In this document: positions 11,359-21,957 of the stretch, piece by piece | How the letters are laid out: every line of letters starts with the position of its first letter | Numbering within the stretch: the first letter of the stretch is position 1 | Source of the DNA: Trigonopsis variabilis | Taxonomy: Eukaryota; Ascomycota; Trigonopsidomycetes; Trigonopsidales; Trigonopsidaceae | Assembly (NCBI GenBank): GCA_003707065.3 | Contig: PPXM03000009.1 | Span: 372,001-436,000, forward strand | Direction of reading: 5' to 3' | DNA: 64,000 bases | Made by a program: the position numbers and the translations under genes | Notes under the pieces: generated by a model | The model's database searches: none | The model's input: the letters and a program-made list of their open reading frames with translations, nothing else | What the model was told of the DNA's origin: nothing

Positions 11359-13061
11359 GGTGATTGGATGGCAAGTTCACTAATCCTTGAGAAGCGATGA
11401 CGGAGGTCTAGTCTGCCATGGCAACGCCCACTTGCAAATTCGCCCACCAAAATTCCCAGACCTAGGCTTTATTGATAATCATAACCGGGAATAAAAGTTA
11501 TTATTGAGTACGTAGTACAGTTAGGGAGAGGTGGATGGGCTGTAATCCTCTCTGGGAGGCAGTCTGCTGTCCACTCGGCAACCAACGACGCGCTCTGCCC
11601 CTCGACAACGGGACGAATCGCCGTTCTGGTAGAAGCAGACGTCAGGAATAGGTCCACGATCTAGTCAGTGAGATTGGCTCAGTATAAAGACCTGATTTGC
11701 TCTGCCATGCCAATGCCTGCCTTTGCTTTCATGAGCTTCTTCAACCGTCCGCCGTATACATTTACCGATATGTGAGTCCAAGCTCACGGAAGAACAGCAT
11801 CGTCCCATAGACATTGTTTATACCTCCAGGGTTGTTTTGACTCTAAGCAATTCTGGCCCTCATATAAATAGACCACCTTCATATGGCTCGAATAGTAATA
11901 AGGGGAGAGCGGAGAAGATCAGTCTGGATGTACAGTGCCGATCGTTATTACTACAGGCAAGGCTCAGTTCCTTCATAGCCTGGAAGCCCTATAATGATGG
12001 AGTAGATATTCCTGTTTAGGAAAGTTCGATTTCTCGGCATTGACAAAGAACCTTCATTAGCGTTACCGTAAGCGAATGCCAAGACTAGAAGACATCGGTG
12101 CGGATTATCCAAGATTCCAGACAATTATAATAAAGACGTCTCTTTCTTGAGAAAAAGCGCCGTTTTAGGAACATTTTTTACATCCTTTGGCTCAGATCGA
12201 CCATCGCATCATCATATTGCGTATTACATGGCCAAAGCGTTCACCAATCGGATGATAATCCTCTGGCTCGCGCGTTCACTTTTGGCTGACCAGTCCGAAA
12301 GCTCAGGTCATTCTGTCCTTGTCGTGCCTCATAATGACATCAATTATAAGTCGCTTTTCTTTGGTTCGCGGCCATTGATTGCTTCGAAAGAACGATTAAC
12401 GAATAGCCGATGGCACTACCAACATATATGAGCTTTATTTTCCGTGTATTTACCTTTTAATCCTTACTTCCAAGGACATGTAACCTTATAACCGCTCTCT
12501 TTTCCCCTTGACGATTATTAATCGGGACAAAAGGCGATACACATTTTGCTCCTAGACCCAATAGGAAAGGGAGACTGCATTATGATTGGCTCAGACGCAA
12601 GTGCGTCAAAGTCTTGGCAACGCTCCCGGTCTTCTCATCCCTTCGACGTTTGGATCTTTCGTTTGATTCCCCAGTTTCGGAATCAAAAAGTCTCCACCTA
12701 GTGATGAAAACCGGGCGTAAAAACCAGGCAGCCAAAATAGCACGCGAATAGACTGCGGGAGCTTCATTTTCTCTTATTTTTGGAACACCGTCCGGCGTCC
12801 AGTTGTGCCAGGTGAAAAGATTAGCGGTGAGTAACCAAAAGCCAAAAGCCATCAATCGATACAATTTAATCTCTCAAAGAGCCTCTTAACTTAAACCATC
12901 GGCTTGACTCCTTGACTCGTGGAAGTTTGAATCTTTTCCAAGCACCGGCTTTTTATCTTACTCTCTTAGCGTCGTTTATTAGCCTTTGGCCGTATAGGCG
13001 CGGTTGGAACGCTGATCAAGCTTTGCCAAGAAACGGATTACTCAAGAGGGACGGTATTATC
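11359..13061. other. Divergent intergenic region, 1.7 kb
   Basis: No gene was recognised between the FMP25-like gene (-) and the Zn-cluster factor (+). A spliced mini-frame can be built from an ATG near 11731 across a candidate short intron into a 12.0 kb frame, but the product resembles nothing I know and is low complexity. The region probably holds two promoters with upstream regulatory sequence, which is usual for regulatory genes. Confidence 0.5.
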
Positions 13062-14206
13062 ATGGCCCGAATCCGCGTCCGTACAGGCTGTCTGACGTGT
13101 ATGACTGGTTTCGTCTATCCATCTAACTCAAAGGTAAACAGCGACGCAAGAAATGCGATGAGGAGAAGCCCAACTGCGGAGCTTGCCAGAGGTCGGGGCT
13201 AGATTGTCACTGGCCCGCACATCAAGAGCCAACCGAACCTGGCCAGTCACGGCCTGCCAAAGAAAGCTGCGAACGGCGAGTTAAGACTGGGTGTTTGAAT
13301 TGTGAGTTGCTCCTCGTGATGGTGGCAGATGACTGACTTTGAGGCCGTAAACGTCGCAAGAAGTGCGATGAACGAAAACCAATATGTTCGGGTTGTTTAA
13401 GGTCCAAGGCACCGTGTATATGGCCATCTATGATGACTATGTTTCCTCCGCAATGCCGATATATTCCGCCAGAAGGAGCATATGAAGAAAGTGGCGGAAC
13501 CACCTGTTGTCGGCTGAGTTCCGCCCAGGCAAATATAATCTTGAATAACCAATCAAGAAACAAAAATGAAATCGTCCGTCTGTCTCCTGGGTATTCGAAC
13601 CGCTCAAGAATCTCGTCGATAGACAGCGCTTCTTCATCTTCCGAGCCCTCGAGTACTCTTTCAGCTCCCCATCGCCATCCTCTACCCTCTTCCGTGCCCT
13701 CCCATTCGCATGAGCATCCTGCTTATGGCTTTTCTCAATCCCAGCCGTTGGTCTCGTCAGCTGATCGGTACCAGGCTCAGCTGGATCTTCAAGGATACCC
13801 TCATCCTGCCGCACACATCCAGTCTGCTGCCTACATGGATGCTGGCCAGAATGCTCAAGCCATACAATATGAACGACAAATCACTTATAATAATCACTTT
13901 GAAGAGACAGGAAATAAATATCCACACACCAGGTTCCAAGAGTACCTGCCGCCGCCTTTATCTTCAAGCACCGAGTCCTGTGCTTCAGGTTCGGTTTCGT
14001 CATCTGTTCCCGACCAAAGTATACGAGAAAAATGGCGATATGCCTCCTGCACTAGACCTCCCATGGGCTCGGAAATACTCATGCAGATGCTTGGAGAAAA
14101 TGAATCCGATCTGACTCTCTCTTTTGATCAAAATCCCCCCGACTTCGACACATTCAAATCTTTGAGACACGACGAACTGGCAGCCATCCAATCTTGGAAG
14201 CTTTAG
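13062..14206 (+). CDS. Transcription factor with two tandem Zn2Cys6 clusters
   Basis: Predicted nuclear DNA-binding regulator. Three exons, 13062-13098, 13134-13301 and 13344-14206, give 355 aa. Introns are 35 nt (branch TCTAAC) and 42 nt (branch CTGAC). Splicing completes two full fungal binuclear clusters. The first is GCLTCKQRRKKCDEEKPNC, then GACQRSGLDCHWP. The second, about 30 residues later, is GCLNCRKRRKKCDERKPIC, then SGCLRSKAPCIWP. Each shows the C-x2-C-x6-C-x5-9-C-x2-C-x6-8-C order. Both introns interrupt the second cysteine codon at the same place and phase (phase 1), which points to duplication of a cluster-encoding unit. The rest is short, Ser/Pro/Gln-rich and without a recognisable fungal-specific middle homology domain. 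It ends AAIQSWKL. Target genes are unknown. The single ATG at 13062 (MARIRVRTGC) is the only in-frame start. Confidence 0.85.
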
Positions 14207-14507
14207 GCCTCGTAAGGCAACATTGGCTTTTGTCATTTCACGGTGAGCATCCATATGCTAGTGAGATGGTGTATCGACCATGACCAGTCTCCAATATCCA
14301 CCATTACGCAGTTTCCCGAATCTCCTTGGGTCCTACTCTAAGTCTTCAGGTTCGTGGTGGTAACAAATAGTTCCTGCTGCTAAGTTTTTGTCTTTCTAAG
14401 AGAGCTCCTACCGCGCAGACCCTGTCAGGCGTGACTAAAGCAGAGTTGTAAAATATTATCCTAAACAATCTATGAATTGGAAATGTACCTAATATACAAA
14501 TGAGAGT
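14207..14507. other. Convergent intergenic region TF/kinase
   Basis: About 300 bp between two 3' ends. Nothing was recognised apart from presumed 3' UTR sequence. Confidence 0.55.
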
Positions 14508-15761
14508 CTATGAATGCTTGGATTCAAGCTGCCGTAGCACTATTGACAGTGACCTCGTCTTGAATAAGCAGTCCAGGGTATCGTGCACGACTTGTCCCGA
14601 CAGTCGTCTCATCTCGTCTCCAGCACGCGCTCCTGCCTTTGAACAGAACGCCATCATTTCCAAGGGACGACCTTTCTTGGCAAATAGAAACCGTTGCGCG
14701 TTTCCATTTGCTCCTGAATATGGAATGCGTCCTGTGGCCATATGAATAAGGACCATGCCCAACGAGTAGACGTCTGTGCCTTGACAGGGCAGCCGGTCGG
14801 TTGCTAGCAACTCGGGCGCGCTGAAAGCCAGAGTCGTAGCCCCATCGCTGTCGTGGCCATCCCAGTCTTGGTCGACTAGGCTAGAGGAGCTAAAGTCAGC
14901 CAGGCAGGCATCAAAAGAGCCTCCTTTCGGCCGCAAAATCACGTTATCGCTCTTGATATCTCCATGAATAATCCCATTGGCGTGAATGCATTCCAGACCA
15001 AGAGCCAACTCGGTCCCCAACCGCACCCATTCTTCAAGCCCAATTATTGGTTCGTGGCTCCTTTCTTTGCTCAAGCATCCTTCTTCACTAACAATTGCTT
15101 CCAAGTAAGTCGAAAGACATACTCCCCGTTCCAAAATCAGACTCCATGGATCACGGCACGATCCAAAACATCGGATGATATACTCGCGGCCCCTCGAAGT
15201 ATCCTTGCCCTCCTCTATTCGTGCCAGAATATCCAGCTCCCGCTTCACATATCGCTGCCCACACGCTTTATATACACATACTGTTCGATTACTCATCCCC
15301 TCTTTGTTGTACACCGTGATGCTCCCGCCATAAACCGTCGCTAGGGCTCCTCGTCCCATTATATCCGACCGATCGACCAGAGCCTCTCCTATCGGTTCCA
15401 ATTGCTCATCTATTGTCGCTTCAATAATACGCTTCGTTCCACTACTAGCCTCACCAGGGCTAAGGACGTTCCAGTCTGGGAAAACAGGCAGCCGAGGAGA
15501 TAGAGGTGTCATCATCACGTCGTCATTTGTCTCATATTTCCTTCCATTTCCCGAGAAAGTCCCTAGTTCTAGTTTCGGCACCGAGTAGCTTGTTCCACCG
15601 CCCCATTTCTTCGCTCCAAAATCGTCTCGATGGTCTGCTTTGAGATTGACTGGGGTGACCGGCGGGGTCGTCCAGAAAATGGAGTTCCGGCTAATTTCCT
15701 CTTCTTCACCTGGCGAATTGAGTCTTTCAGCCTCCCTGGGCGTTCCTGGATTGAAAGACAT
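14508..15761 (-). CDS. Orphan Ser/Thr-type protein kinase (non-RD, DFS variant)
   Basis: Predicted cytoplasmic or nuclear protein kinase, 417 aa from the ATG at 15761 (MSFNPGTPREAERL). Residues 1-130 look disordered with several S/T-P sites (TTPPVTPVN, MTPLSPRLP). The kinase domain follows: glycine loop GRGALATVYGG (about 136-146), lysine in VYKACG (165), alpha-C glutamate in KRELDIL (175), catalytic loop HGDIKSDNV (266-274), DFS in place of DFG (289-291), SAPELL, and GTDVYSLGMVLIHMATG. The HRD arginine is replaced by glycine, but both catalytic aspartates, the lysine and the asparagine remain, so activity is plausible. I cannot place it in a named yeast family. A separate frame upstream (ATG near 15916, MPTSPALLCSRF) could be a spliced first exon, so the N-terminus is uncertain. 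Confidence 0.82.
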   Translation of the reverse strand: MSFNPGTPREAERLNSPGEEEEISRNSIFWTTPPVTPVNLKADHRDDFGAKKWGGGTSYSVPKLELGTFSGNGRKYETNDDVMMTPLSPRLPVFPDWNVLSPGEASSGTKRIIEATIDEQLEPIGEALVDRSDIMGRGALATVYGGSITVYNKEGMSNRTVCVYKACGQRYVKRELDILARIEEGKDTSRGREYIIRCFGSCRDPWSLILERGVCLSTYLEAIVSEEGCLSKERSHEPIIGLEEWVRLGTELALGLECIHANGIIHGDIKSDNVILRPKGGSFDACLADFSSSSLVDQDWDGHDSDGATTLAFSAPELLATDRLPCQGTDVYSLGMVLIHMATGRIPYSGANGNAQRFLFAKKGRPLEMMAFCSKAGARAGDEMRRLSGQVVHDTLDCLFKTRSLSIVLRQLESKHS

Positions 15762-16153
15762 CCCCTCGTCTCGCAATCGCGGCCAGCAGCTCGTCCGTCT
15801 CGTCTCGTCTCTGTGGCTGGTTTTGCAAAGGCTGGGACATCGCAGCCTAGCAACGGTGGTCGATCGATCCCGACACTTGGGAAGCGAGAGCACAGTAGCG
15901 CTGGTGATGTGGGCATACTACTAAGTTTGCAAGGAGAAGCTCTTTTTGCCCATTTATACAAGTCGTATTTCCCAGGAGAAGGCTAATCGGAGCCTCCAAT
16001 CTTGTTCAAGCTGCCATACTACAGGATGAGTCATTCTTCTTAGTAGTGTACGTGATGCGCACACCTTGTTCTATCTTGACACCCCAGACAGAGGCTGGCA
16101 CTTGGTAGATCTTGTTCTTAAACTCGGTCAGGCGACATAGGAATCGTCTCGAC
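15762..16153. promoter_or_regulatory. Divergent promoter region kinase/PhzF-like gene
   Basis: About 390 bp between divergent starts. A TGAGTCA element (16027-16033), the Gcn4/AP-1-type core, lies about 120 bp upstream of the PhzF-like ATG. Use of this site is inferred from sequence only. Confidence 0.4.
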
Positions 16154-17026
16154 ATGCGTCAATATAAAGTTGTCGATGCATTTTCCTCGCTTCCCTTCAA
16201 AGGCAACCCTGTGGCCGTTATTCTCGATGCGCAGGGTCTGACTGGCCAGCAAATGCAGGAAATTGCCAGATGGACGAATTTATCGGAAACGACTTTTGTT
16301 TTTCCACCCACTGACTCGGAAGCAGACTATCTCCTACGCATCTTTACTCCCCGATCCGAGCTACCGTTTGCCGGACACCCAACCTTGGGAAGTGCCTACG
16401 CGGCACTAGAAGCAGGCCGAATCACCCCTCATGACGGCTTTGTGGTCCAACAGTGTGCGCAGGGACTGATTCGTATTGCCATATCCGGCCCAGAAAAGGC
16501 TCCTCAATTGACGCTTGATCTTCCTCAGGCCTCCCTTACGACATTGAACGACGACGATGTCGAAGAACTCGAAGCTATCCTTGGTGCTAAAGTTAAACGG
16601 GATGCTGCTCCTGCCATGGTGAACGTCGGACCGGTGTGGGTAGTCGCTCAAGTTGAGGATGCGAACACCTTGTTGAACCTTGCGCCTGACTTTGCCCGTT
16701 CTGCCCGTTTTGAGAAACGCATCGGCGCTACAGGGATTTCGTTGTTTGCTGAGCATCTACAGGGCCACGAGCCTGCCCTCGAAGTGCGATCCTTTGCTCC
16801 TTCCTGTGGTGTGGACGAAGATCCCGTATGTGGCAGCGGCAATGGCAGTGTGGCTGCCTTCCGCGTCGCACGAGATCAGATCCCCAAAGCTGGGGCAACC
16901 TACATCGCAGCACAAGGGCAGAAAGTCGGACGCGACGGTCGAATTAGCGTGAGCATTGGCGACGACGGCAGCATAAAGCTCGGCGGCAAGTGCGTGACGT
17001 GTGTTGATGGTCACCTTTTGGTATAA
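16154..17026 (+). CDS. PhzF-family isomerase-like protein
   Basis: Member of the PhzF/diaminopimelate-epimerase-fold family. In bacteria PhzF isomerises a phenazine precursor; fungal members have no settled substrate. The ATG at 16154 gives 290 aa (MRQYKVVDAFSSLPFKGNP), the usual family length and start. Both halves of the duplicated fold are visible: FKGNPVAVI, the catalytic glutamate in NLSETTFVFPP, RIFTPRSELPFAGHPTLG in the N-terminal half, and DEDPVCGSGNGSVAAF in the C-terminal half. The bacterial DPVTGSAHG motif is altered to DPVCGSGNG, which is common in eukaryotic relatives. No signal peptide or targeting sequence is seen, so it is probably cytosolic. No intron. It is convergent with ICL1. 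Confidence 0.92.
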   Translation: MRQYKVVDAFSSLPFKGNPVAVILDAQGLTGQQMQEIARWTNLSETTFVFPPTDSEADYLLRIFTPRSELPFAGHPTLGSAYAALEAGRITPHDGFVVQQCAQGLIRIAISGPEKAPQLTLDLPQASLTTLNDDDVEELEAILGAKVKRDAAPAMVNVGPVWVVAQVEDANTLLNLAPDFARSARFEKRIGATGISLFAEHLQGHEPALEVRSFAPSCGVDEDPVCGSGNGSVAAFRVARDQIPKAGATYIAAQGQKVGRDGRISVSIGDDGSIKLGGKCVTCVDGHLLV

Positions 17027-17374
17027 GGAGTTCCCTATTTGAGACTATCCGGCCATCAGGCTCGTACTCAGAAAACTGATGTAACTTTAACCATTAATAT
17101 AACAATATAAATTTTCTGTTGGTTGACATTCCCCTGATTTAGCATCACCGATTAACTGCGAAGGTACTAGTACTGAATGCAATCGATCTCACTGGGCGTC
17201 ATGGGCTTCCTTTACTCCCTCGTAGTGCTTTTACTCAATCTGGGCTCACAGTCCTGCATGGCAGCTACACAAGTAAAACCTCCTAATCTCTTATGCACTA
17301 CAGATGCCCGTTGTGTATGCTACGCTAATGATATTCCCACATAGATGCCGTTTGCTTATTGTGCCTATTGACAT
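17027..17374. other. Convergent intergenic region PhzF/ICL1
   Basis: About 350 bp of AT-richer sequence between two 3' ends (for example TTAATATAACAATATAAATT near 17095). No gene was recognised. It likely carries polyadenylation signals for both transcripts. Confidence 0.55.
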
Positions 17375-19183
17375 TTAATTCTTGAATTGGTCCTCCGTCA
17401 CACCCTTGCCCATAGCAGCCGTTGATGATACACCACCCGAAACAAGCTTCAAAAGCGAATCAATGTACTCAGCGCCAGACCATTTCTGGTGCTTGACAAC
17501 CTCGACACCTTTGTCGATCTCGGGTTGTTGGACAGTCGAGCCGTAAGCCTTCATGCCAATCTCAGCGTACTGCCGTGAGAAATCGTCAACAGCCAAGGCA
17601 GTAGTGTGGAGACCAGCAAGGGTGATGAATTGCCAGACAAAGCCCAGCTTGGCGAGACGCTTGATGTAAGTCTCTTGGTCGCTTGGCGACATGGCCTTGG
17701 TCCAGTTGAACGAGGGTGACAGGTTGTAAGCGAGCCATTTTCCGGGGTAAGCAGCGTGTACGCCATCGGCGTATTCCTTGGCTTGGTCGAAATCGGGAAG
17801 CTTAGACTCCATCCATAACAGATCAGCGTAAGGAGCATAAGCAACCGAACGGACAACGGCGGCTTGGGTGCCACCAACGAATCGGTAGTAGCCTTCTCGG
17901 ACACGGGCAGCGTCCCAGTCAAAGAAGATGTCGACGCCGGTGATCTCCTTGGCCAGTTTTCGAGCTTGGGCATTGGAAAGACCCTTGAATTCCTTCTCGA
18001 CACGAGCGACGAGAGCAGACTTGTTGGAGAAGGAGCCAGCGTTGATGACGTCGATAACAGCCTCGTGGAAGAGCTTGATGTTGGCTCGCTGGGTCCATTC
18101 AGCCTCGATGTTGGCGAGCTCCTCGCCGTTGGCACCTTGGAGCTCGGCCTCGTTCATGACAGTAGCAAGAGGGGGGAGGCCGGGAACAGTGACACCGGCG
18201 ATGAAGTAGTGGTCACGAGGATCGATGGTGGAAGTGATGAGCGTGGCAGCCTCGGAGTCGGTTCGGGCGACAGCCAAGAGGTCGACACCCATGATATCAG
18301 CTTGGGCACGGATGGCGACAAGTCGGTTGATGTGTTCGCTGGTAGGAACGAGAACTTTTCCAGCCATATGGCCACATTTCTTAGTGCCAGGAGCTTGGTC
18401 TTCAATGTGGATACCAGAGGCGCCTCGCTCGACAAAAAGCTTGGTGAGCTTCATGATGGCAGTGAGACCGCCATGACCGGTATCGGCATCAGCAATGATG
18501 GGGCGGAGAAAGTCAGTGTAGTTGAGCTTTTTCCGTTCGCTGACGGGAACGCTTAGTCGTTCTTGGCGTTGTTTTCGGTCATGGAAGAGTTGGGCAAAGT
18601 AGAGATGCTCGACCTTGTTGGGAACGGTGTCCATAGGGTAATCGGCAAGATCAGGGGAAGGCTCATTGGAAGTAGAAGCGGTTGAAGATGACTGCCATCC
18701 GGAAACGTAAATGGTATCCAAGTACTTGGCCATCTGGGTCACGTGGATGGGGTCCAAGGCGCCAAAAGTGAACGATGCAGTTTTGTTCTAGAAATTAGTC
18801 ATGATCCAATAAATTTTCTCTGATTCAGAGTCATTTCCCCAGAGACGCTCGATACAACAGAAGCAGCTAGATAAAAGCTAGCCAAGGAACCTGAGATCAA
18901 AGGATCGGCAGGATGGCTGATGGATCAATGGAGCCAGTCTGATGACGTCTGAATAGGACAAACATACCTTAGCATGTTCGCCAAGTAAGTTGAAAAGCTT
19001 CTTGGAAAGCTCGTTATTGGCATAAGTGGGCTGAAGAGTGCCACGCTTGCTGGCGATCTCCTTAGCAGTGTAGACTCGCTTGGTCTTAGCCCAGCGAGGC
19101 TGAGACCACCACTGCTCAATCTGTTTCACTTGAGCTTGGAAATCTCGCTCTTCTTGATCAATATCGACAGCAGAGTAAACCAT
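17375..19183 (-). CDS. ICL1: Isocitrate lyase
   Basis: Glyoxylate-cycle enzyme cleaving isocitrate to glyoxylate and succinate, needed for growth on C2 compounds and fatty acids. Two exons, 19183-18968 and 18787-17375, give 542 aa. The 180-nt intron has donor GTATGT, branch ATGACTAAT and acceptor TTCTAG. The phase-0 join gives GEHAK then [16 protein letters not shown]. The catalytic signature KKCGHM is present, with [20 protein letters not shown] and GIHIEDQ. The C-terminus is GVTEDQFKN, without a PTS1 tripeptide, as in yeasts with a cytosolic enzyme. The reading frame prefers a restricted codon set (TTC, GCC, AAG), consistent with high expression. The ATG at 19183 ([15 protein letters not shown]) matches the family N-terminus. 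Glucose repression is expected from the family but cannot be shown here. Confidence 0.95.
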
Positions 19184-21957
19184 GATGATCAGGTACAAGA
19201 AATGTAGGGGGTGGGATGCGTCTTAATTTATAGTGGACCAAGCCTTGCATCCTCCTAACTTAGTCCGGCCGGGCTAACTTAGCTCCCTGCCATTTTGCCG
19301 ATGATTTGTGGGGAAGACTGTTACCACTTGCCCCATTGGGTAATCAAGTCTGGGGTGTACGTCCAAAGGCCACAAGTAACTGCAGTGACCCGGTGAGCCG
19401 ATGAATGAGTCTGACGCCGTTTCACCACTTTTGGTGGGCAAAGCGTGGTCACAGCAAGTTTTAATACAAAGTCTTACAGAATCAGTCATAAATATCCTGT
19501 CCAGCGCTCTATCTGAGCTTGGCGAGGCTGTTCCGTGGTCATCGTTGGCAACCGTGATACCCCAGGCGTCCGGTTTGGTCCGGCCCCCATTATTCCATCA
19601 CCTTTTCGGATAATCTCGCACTTTCGGCCTCGACACCGGAGGCTGGCAAGTATGTGGGATAGCCTTTTTGTACTTTAGACGACTCCCGAGAAGCTCCGGG
19701 TCCTGGATCTCCCGATCTCTGATAAATCGCGTAATTGGATTAAGGCATGACAAGCCCTTAGATACACGCACTGGCCAGCTGATGAGTCAGACTTTGTGCT
19801 TGACGCCATCAGGCCAACCCATATCATCTTCCCAGGCTAAGCCGTCTACCACTCGTAGCATGTTTTATATTCTGCATTTGATCTTTTGCGACAAGGCTAA
19901 GGAGTTATCGTCTTAGCCATGGCTTGTTACAGTGGTTATAGATAGACACTGGCCACGGGTGGCAACCCTTGAGTTCCCAATTGTATACCTACTCAAAGTT
20001 CCTTAGAGCTATGTCTGGCGAGTGCATTCGCCCCTTACTTTGATATCGCCGGTTATCTTAGGCTTTTAGCCGTCGCCTATTCTCTGGTGCAAATTCTGTA
20101 TCGCGGCAAGTGGCCAAAGTGTCCCTTTTGGTCCCTCCTTGTGCTAAGCAGCACTGTCGATCATGTTTTTTCTTGATCCATGACAAAGGCTAAGCGTTCC
20201 TCAAGCAGCATCTGCTAGTCCTCAGGGGATCTGGGAATCATTTCAATTTAGCCTTGTTCAGTTCTAAATTTATATCGCGTTGATCTAAACTAGCTGGTGC
20301 ATTCCGTCGAAGCTTTGCTCTCCTTTCTGGGGTAGAGAGCCGCGCCTCTTCACATGGTTCGGCCCGCTGGTCAGGTGCAGCTATGACTAAAAAAGCTTTG
20401 CTCGACCGTCCAGCCCTGATGGTAACATGTAGGATGTGATGGAAGATGAGTCATTTGGACTTTTATACACGATACATTGAGGAGCTCCACATTGGATGTG
20501 ATTCCTTGCTTTGGTGCCGTTGCCTCCTGGAATTCTTTCCATTGTAGTTAAGCCCACGGGATTAAGCTGATGTCTGCTGATCTTGTGCGAGTTTTGGCCT
20601 CAAAGAGACGGCACTTGGGCTGTACATCCAGGTGCTCCTCGCATTATAATGTACGGTTTATACTTTATCAATTTAAGATGCTCTCAAAGACTACGTTTGG
20701 TTTTAAGAATCACGTTGAAAGAGTAGTGTGAGCGAGAGTGGCTGAGGTAGTCGTAGGGGTTAGCTAGGGCAATTCCCTGATCTGTACATCAGCGTGAGGA
20801 CTATAGAGAATCGCATGCGGACATATCGATGATCCCACGCTGAAGAGAGTATGCAAGGGAAAATAATGTTACTCTAGGCTCGAATTCAACGGTAGTAGAA
20901 AGATGTTTGTGATGCTTTTCTACCTCTGGGCCGAGTTAAAAGGCTGCTTAGTTCATATGTACACATTTAGTCCAACATTGCCAAGAGATTCTATCCAGCA
21001 CGCAAGGTGAAGAATCCAGATGACACTTTACTCAGTTGACCACATCAAAGCCAATAGTGAAACCTTTTCTTCCTTTTAATAGGCTATGCACAACCTGCAT
21101 TAATAGCCATGGTCTTCAGATGTCGAATCAGCAACATGTGGCCTTGGTCAGGGGATGATACTATAGACAGCTCCCGTGTTTCCTCATCATCAACCTGTAC
21201 TGTGTCTCGTAAGGGGTGGAAGTCGCTTCAGAGCATCATTATAAAGAGAAATCTCCATATAAAAAGGGTAGATATCAATATTAACAAGAAGAGATATAAA
21301 TTAGGCAGGAAGCCCACCTTTTCGCCTTGATAAATGCGCAGACTAATGGTGATGAATAGGCGGAGCATGTTAAGGACCTCACCGATATGATGAAGTACAA
21401 CGAAGGTCCTCCGAATTTTAGAAGCCCAGCCTTCTGGGAGCCGAAAGTTCCTATAACAATAGGAGATGCCTTCCCAGAGGTATAGCAATGGGCTCAAAAG
21501 GAGAGTTAGGAAACTGTACACTCTGATATCGCTCCTAGTCTCAGCCATTGGTCGGATATTGAAGGCCTGCGGTTGTGAAAGAGCTTCAAGGCGGCCATAT
21601 CGCAGAAACAGGCAAATGATCTAGTCTCGACCATGCACGAACACGTCTAGACAGTAACCAGCTTTCTGCATATTCTGCCAAGTAATAAGTCACACTGACT
21701 CACAAACGGACATAATGCTCGACACGCACAAGACTCAGACTCTACAAGCTCGGCACGTTTCTAGACAGACATGCTAAGACCGTAAGAAGGACAATTCGAA
21801 GAAATATAATCTCTCATGCTTCCTCTAATTAAATCATTGGAGTTTCCTAAGAACTCAGGTATCTTCCAGAACTCAGGCTCAAGGTCACCGTACGAGCGTG
21901 TGGGGTCTGTGATGGGAGGTAACTCTGTCTGTGACATAACCGCTGCCAGCTACAGCC
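19184..21957. other. Large divergent intergenic region, 2.8 kb
   Basis: The second-longest gap in the window, between ICL1 (-) and the aminopeptidase (+). It includes the ICL1 promoter (TATA-like AATTTATAGT just upstream of the gene). There are no RNA genes and no transposon remains that I can recognise. One small hydrophobic reading frame (21228-21548) is listed separately. Long regulatory promoters are common for glucose-repressed genes, but no CSRE consensus was found with confidence. Confidence 0.5.
21228..21548 (-). CDS. Possible small membrane protein (hypothetical)
   Basis: A 106-aa frame opens with a true ATG (MAETRSDIRVYSF) and has a hydrophobic segment near residues 12-30 and a strong one near the C-terminus (LYLFLLILISTLFIWRF). 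The middle (GWASKIRRTFVVLHHIGEVL) is amphipathic. I do not recognise the family. It is isolated in a 2.8 kb gap. It could be a real gene, one exon of a larger gene, or a chance frame. Confidence 0.28.
   Translation of the reverse strand: MAETRSDIRVYSFLTLLLSPLLYLWEGISYCYRNFRLPEGWASKIRRTFVVLHHIGEVLNMLRLFITISLRIYQGEKVGFLPNLYLFLLILISTLFIWRFLFIMML

Noticed and set aside
11731-12019. A possible two-exon small gene (MSFFNRPPYTFTD spliced to a frame ending IAWKPYNDGVDIPV)
   Set aside because: The splice signals are passable, but the product matches no family and the region has no other support. Probably chance.
12580-12864. 94-aa minus-strand frame in the FMP25/TF gap
   Set aside because: It starts without an ATG, the hydrophobic start is short, and no family was recognised.
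17864-18556. 230-aa plus-strand frame opposite ICL1
   Set aside because: Shadow of the strongly codon-biased isocitrate lyase gene, with no recognisable domain.
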